Below are positions 60,246 through 64,000 of a DNA stretch of 64,000 nucleotides, piece by piece. The notes beneath the pieces are model-generated. The model saw only the letters and a program-made list of their open reading frames with translations. It made no database searches and had not been told where the DNA came from. The number at the start of each line of letters is the position of its first letter. Positions within the stretch are counted from its first letter, which is position 1. This DNA is from Siphonodentalium dalli. Its lineage: Eukaryota > Mollusca > Scaphopoda > Gadilida > Siphonodentaliidae. The stretch is from contig CP136069.1 in the NCBI GenBank assembly GCA_032622095.1, positions 104,310,278-104,374,277 of the forward strand, written 5' to 3'. Made by a program: the position numbers and the translations under genes.

Positions 60246-60907
60246 AAGCATCAAAGCAAACACCAGAGGAATCGGTGCAATCTTTTTCTGATCGACTGCG
60301 ATCATTAGCGATCGATGTCTTTGGTCAAGTAAATATTTGCAATGAAGCCGCCCAATTACATATGAGTGAACAATTCATCACGGGATTAACGAATACGTTA
60401 TTGAGAGATAAACTTTTGCGAGAAGACCCACAAACATTAAATCAAGCAACTGATCTCGCTTTACGAGAATATACTATTCAACAACGATTACAGTCTCATA
60501 AGAATGCTGATAAGAATAATAATCGTAATTATCGATCATCTCGGAATGATAATTATTCAAGTATGGAAGTCGATCATTTTCGAAGGGGGGAAAATGATGA
60601 TAGATTTAATGTGCCCGCCACACCAGAAAGACGGTGGCCAAGGTATTTACAGGATAGAAATTCATTTAGCTCATTTTATTCGAATAATAATCAGCGCCCA
60701 CGAATTGGATCGTATTTTAATCAAAATAGATATGATAACACGCGAAGTTGGCTTAATGTTCAGCATGTACGAAATTCACAAAATTCTGTGCTTAATCCAC
60801 AGACCAAACCATTTCAATTAATATGCCGATATTGTTGGAATCCTGGACGTAATATCATATGGTGTCGAAGACGTTTGGATGAAATTAATAAACATTATTT
60901 AAACTAA
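60149..60907 (+). pseudogene. Ty3/Gypsy gag, 5'-truncated
   Basis: Residues up to about 31 of the open frame come from the family A tail. True gag-like sequence starts near 60244: FSDRLRSLAIDVFGQ and EQFITGLTNTLLRDKLLRED fit the retrotransposon gag domain, with LREYTIQQRLQ after it. A region rich in N, R and S follows. At the end, C-x2-C-x4-R-x4-C (60824-60865) sits where a C-x2-C-x4-H-x4-C zinc knuckle is expected; the His position is Arg (60848-60850). The N-terminal half of gag and the 5' LTR are absent. The frame ends at TAA 60905-60907. Confidence 0.8.
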
Positions 60908-60945
60908 AACATTCCACCCAGAGCGGAGCATCTGAGTGGAATCGT

Positions 60946-61962
60946 GTGAAAATCAAGAATAGTAAGCAAGCTTACGCTCCATCATGGAATAAATCGCATG
61001 CACACCATAAAAATGGGAAAGAATTATGTTGGAATAAACAAACTCGAGATAGTAATAATAATGTTCAAAGGCCGTTTCATCAAACATTACCGCATACGAA
61101 TAAAAGTAAATTATCAGGACCGGTAAACACAAAAGCTCCATTCGCATCGCATAACCCTTACAATCATAAACAAACGCAAAAGATAATACAGCACCAGGAC
61201 AAGATTAAGTCACATTTGTCAATTGCTGACAATGAAAATAATACGAAGCTTATGAAAGGCATAAATGCGCAAGTGTCATCGTCTATATTGATTACAATAG
61301 GCACACAAAAATATAGAGCCATTCTGGACAGCGGTGCAGACATCAGTTTATGTTCGTTAAAATTTTATAACAATTTAAAATATAAACCGCAAATGCAAGA
61401 AACTCAGTTTCATGCAACATCTGCCAGTGGGGATGCATTAACGATAAATGGTTTCATCATATTGAATTTCCACATTAATAAATTAAAAGTATCACATAAA
61501 TTCTACGTTTGTTCAAACATGCATCGATCTTTATTATTCGGCAGAGATTTTCTCAGTGCCAATGGCGCCAGATTATATTTTGATCGACAAATAATGAAAA
61601 TTCATGGGAACATTGTTTCACTTGTACCAGATATTCATATAGCCAGCCTGGTCAGAATACAATCTGCCCACTTGATTCCACCAAAAACAACAAAATTAAC
61701 GGCAGCACGTATAATTGGAGGCAATAAACTGTTTGCCACGCCTTTTCTACAAGTACAGCCGATAGACAATGGGTTTATAGGTAGCGAGCCGGGATTGACA
61801 GCAGAATATTCTACAGTTAATGCAAAGAGTGAAATCATCCCAGTTCTTGTGAACAACTATACAGATAAGCATTTCAATTTACGCCGCGGTTGTGCAAATT
61901 CCCACCGGAGATCACCCACCAATAAGGTTACCGCCCTATCGATATCCATTGCAAAAGCGTGA
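60946..61962 (+). pseudogene. Ty3/Gypsy pol, protease region
   Basis: A frame of 338 codons in a different phase from gag; the GTG at 60946 is only the first codon counted, not a proven start. A low-complexity N- and H-rich linker (to about 61200) leads to the aspartic protease: RAILDSGADISLC with the catalytic DSG at 61327-61335, flap-like text, and SLLFGRDFLSANGARLYFD, the second conserved protease motif. Residues after about 61700 are the usual linker towards the RT. The real homology leaves this frame near 61890, where the RT continues in the next frame, so the last 24 codons are out of register. Confidence 0.85.
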
Positions 61963-62623
61963 AATTCTTAGTGATAAAATAGATGAATTATTGCAAGCAA
62001 AAATAATTTCACCAGCCCCAGCAAGTCAATGGTCATTTCCTTGCATGATTCTGAAAAAAACAGATAATTCCTATCGATTTTTAGCTGACCTACGCAGACT
62101 CAATGCTATAACAAAACCAACATTTTTTCCAATTGATCAAATAGAGGATATTTTAGCAAAAATGAAAGGAGTTAAATATATAACATTTCTCGATTGTTTT
62201 TCTGCATATAATTGCATTCCGATACATCACGCTGATCGGAGTAAGGCAACTATAACTTGTTTTAGGGGAAATTTTTCGTTTAACCGCGCCTACTTCGGTG
62301 CCATCGGGAGTTCTAGTAGTTTCCTTCAACTCATGAATCGTGTGTTGGAGGGGGTTAAAGGGTGTCGCGCCTATGTCGACGATTTAATTTTGTACTCAGT
62401 TGATAAGATGTCCCATTTAAGGCTTCTTCAAGAAGTATTTGATCGCCTTAGGATGTTTAATGTCAAGTTAAAGTTAAAGAAATGTTCATTTTTTAAAACT
62501 GAATGTTCATTTTTGGGACATATCGTTGATCAACACGGGGTTCGACCAGATGCCAATAAAGTAAAAGCAATTCAAAATTTAAAACCGCCAACAAATGTGA
62601 AACAAGTGAGAAGTGTCATATGA
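61892..62623 (+). pseudogene. Ty3/Gypsy pol, reverse transcriptase region
   Basis: The 243-codon frame contains the RT fingers and palm: PSPASQW-like ASQWSFPCMILKK, YRFLADLRRLNAITKP, ITFLDCFSAY with the first catalytic Asp, and RAYVDDLILYS with the YxDD pair (62372-62383). CSFLGHIVDQHGVRPD and KVKAIQNLKPPTN follow. The FGAIGSSSSF segment departs from the usual FGLxNAPATF. It lies one frame off the protease and the protease-RT linker looks shorter than usual, so an internal deletion near 61890 is likely. An in-frame TGA at 62621-62623 ends it. Similarity continues in the same frame to about 62740 (KFIPKYSEICGPLVEL). Confidence 0.88.
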
Positions 62624-62739
62624 TCATTCTCGTACTTCCGTAAATTTATTCCTAAATACAGTGAAATTTGTGGACCTTTGGTAGAATTGACAAAGAAAAA
62701 CACAAAATTTGAATGGACTGATGAATGTGATAAGGCATG

Positions 62740-62893
62740 TAATTTTTTTCCAAATATGTATTTTCAGACTCACAACTTCAATTTTCTCTCATTTTATAGA
62801 ATATGGATTAACCTTAATATCCAAATCATATATACATGAGTAGTACAATCCACCTAAAACAATTTTGGATAACCACTGTCTTGGTTTACATGT
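62740..62893 (+). other. Junction where RNase H is missing
   Basis: After TDECDKAC (the start of the RNase H connection) the next 150 bp have no recognisable RNase H text and contain stops in the pol frame. About 350-400 bp expected here in a Gypsy element are absent. Sequence recognisable as pol returns at about 62894. Confidence 0.65.
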
Positions 62894-64000
62894 GATATTG
62901 ACCCCATTAACCCTGAACAATATGCAAATTGTCGCATAGACAAAATTCTACCTGAAAATCAAGAAACAATTCAGTTAGAGGGGTTTGACATGAAACTTGA
63001 ACAAGAACGCGACATCGAAGCAATAGAGATTGTTCAAAAATTAAATTCCACCAAACCACCCAAACAAATAGCAGATATATATATAGTAATTAAAGATGTG
63101 CTATATTTCATCAGTAATCATGATGAAGATCCGGATATTCGTTTATTTATTCCTGCCTCTATTAGAAATGCTGTACTCAAACAATACCATGATTTAGCAG
63201 GACATTTTTCCACAGTTAAGACTTTTGCAACAGCAAAACTTAAATATTATTGGCCAAATATGTATAAAGATATACATAATTATTGTCAAGCTAGTATGAT
63301 TTGCAAAATGAGGAATTTATCACAACAAAAAGCTCCAATACAAGAAATGGACCAACCTCCATTTCTATTTGCGACCATAAGCACTGATATACAAGGACCG
63401 TTTGAAACAACAATCTCCAATAACAAATATATTTTAACCTTTATTTGTTGTCTGACTAAATATGTCGAAGCATTCGCGATTCCTGACAAACGAGCCGAAA
63501 CAGTGGTAATGATATTTTTAGATGAGGTAATTAGCAGACATTCAATCTGTTTAAATCTGATTTCAGATAATGGCACCAAGTTCAAAAATAAAAAAATGGA
63601 TCAGGTGTGCAAGGAACTAAATATACATCATATTTATAGTTCACCGTACCACCCAGCTTCGAATGGGTCTGTTGAAAGATCACATGCTGTTTTAAATTCT
63701 GTTATATCTAAATTGGTGTTACAAAATACACACACTTGGGACATGTATTTGTCACAAGCATTATTTGCAATGCGTGTTCATGTAAATGATACCACAAAAT
63801 TCAGTCCGTTTTATTTATTATATCACAGGGAACCCACATTAAGTCTCGATAATATTCTAAAACCCAGATTGAAATATGTAGGTGAGGACTTTACATCCTT
63901 AGCTTTACAAGAACAGCATAGAAATTTTCGTTTGGTTCTTTCGCGTTTAAGATCTCAAATTAGAACACAGAAAAAGAATGAAAATAGAAAAGAGGTTTCA
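62872..64000 (+). pseudogene. Ty3/Gypsy pol, integrase region (runs off the window)
   Basis: Open without interruption from after TAA (62869-62871) to the window edge, with the first Met codon at 62990. The zinc-binding module has H at 63188 and 63203 (HDLAGH) and YYWPNMYKDI, but the C-x2-C pair reads S-x2-C because codon 63293 is Ser; Cys is at 63302. The catalytic core is complete: Asp 63386 (STDIQGPF), Asp 63566 (SDNGTKF) and Glu 63674 (SVERSH), a DD35E spacing. LLYHREPT marks the end of the core and a basic C-terminal part follows. The 3' LTR, if present, lies beyond the window. Confidence 0.9.

Overview
This window is animal nuclear DNA dominated by introns and transposable elements. It is probably from a mollusc, most likely a bivalve. 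The only host gene I can support is on the + strand: four consecutive exons of the kinase domain of cyclin-G-associated kinase (GAK, auxilin-2). They are at 9666-9805, 27140-27265, 43393-43482 and 44031-44166. They splice in frame, run from the catalytic-loop region to subdomain X, and are separated by introns of about 17.3, 16.1 and 0.55 kb. The N-lobe exons and the exons after 44166 were not found. The bivalve guess rests on satellite-bearing, hairpin-ended elements resembling the pearl/HINE type, and is inference.

Everything else is repeats. Several families share one design: a T-tract, a short terminal inverted repeat that is part of a hairpin head, a GTCC/GTCT microsatellite, body modules of 130-180 bp, the inverted repeat again, a short perfect hairpin, and in most families an end close to CTCTNGTTT. 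I labelled them A (2591-3574, 27577-28115, 59593-60245), B (10739, 28111-30141, 45069), C (7221-8747, 31545-33344, 35608, 40845-41696, 47768-49955), D (15041-17546, 20188-22670), E (22981-23745) and I (34634-35236). The design matches non-autonomous Helentron-like elements, but no Rep/helicase gene was seen.

Classical DNA transposons are visible from their termini and target duplications: a 1.13-kb hAT-type element (5673-6803), a 6.5-kb hAT-type insertion (11752-18254) carrying a TTAA foldback, a long degenerate palindrome and a D element, and a 3.8-kb pogo-like element (46669-50500) that keeps a Brinker-type DNA-binding domain and an acidic C-terminal tail but has lost its catalytic core. 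Retroelements include a nearly complete non-LTR element (about 36480-40570), three fragments of other LINEs (3690-4900 minus; 51400-52915 plus; 55665-56375 minus), a 153-bp likely solo LTR with target duplication (19783-19935), and a Ty3/Gypsy element from 60244 to the window edge. The Gypsy element has gag, protease, reverse transcriptase and integrase, but no 5' LTR and no recognisable RNase H.

Recent events are also visible: a 483-bp duplication inside the second D satellite, a 665-bp tandem duplication at 33306-34638 next to a family I head, and a perfect 47-bp palindrome inside a decayed LINE. No rRNA, tRNA or CRISPR was recognised.
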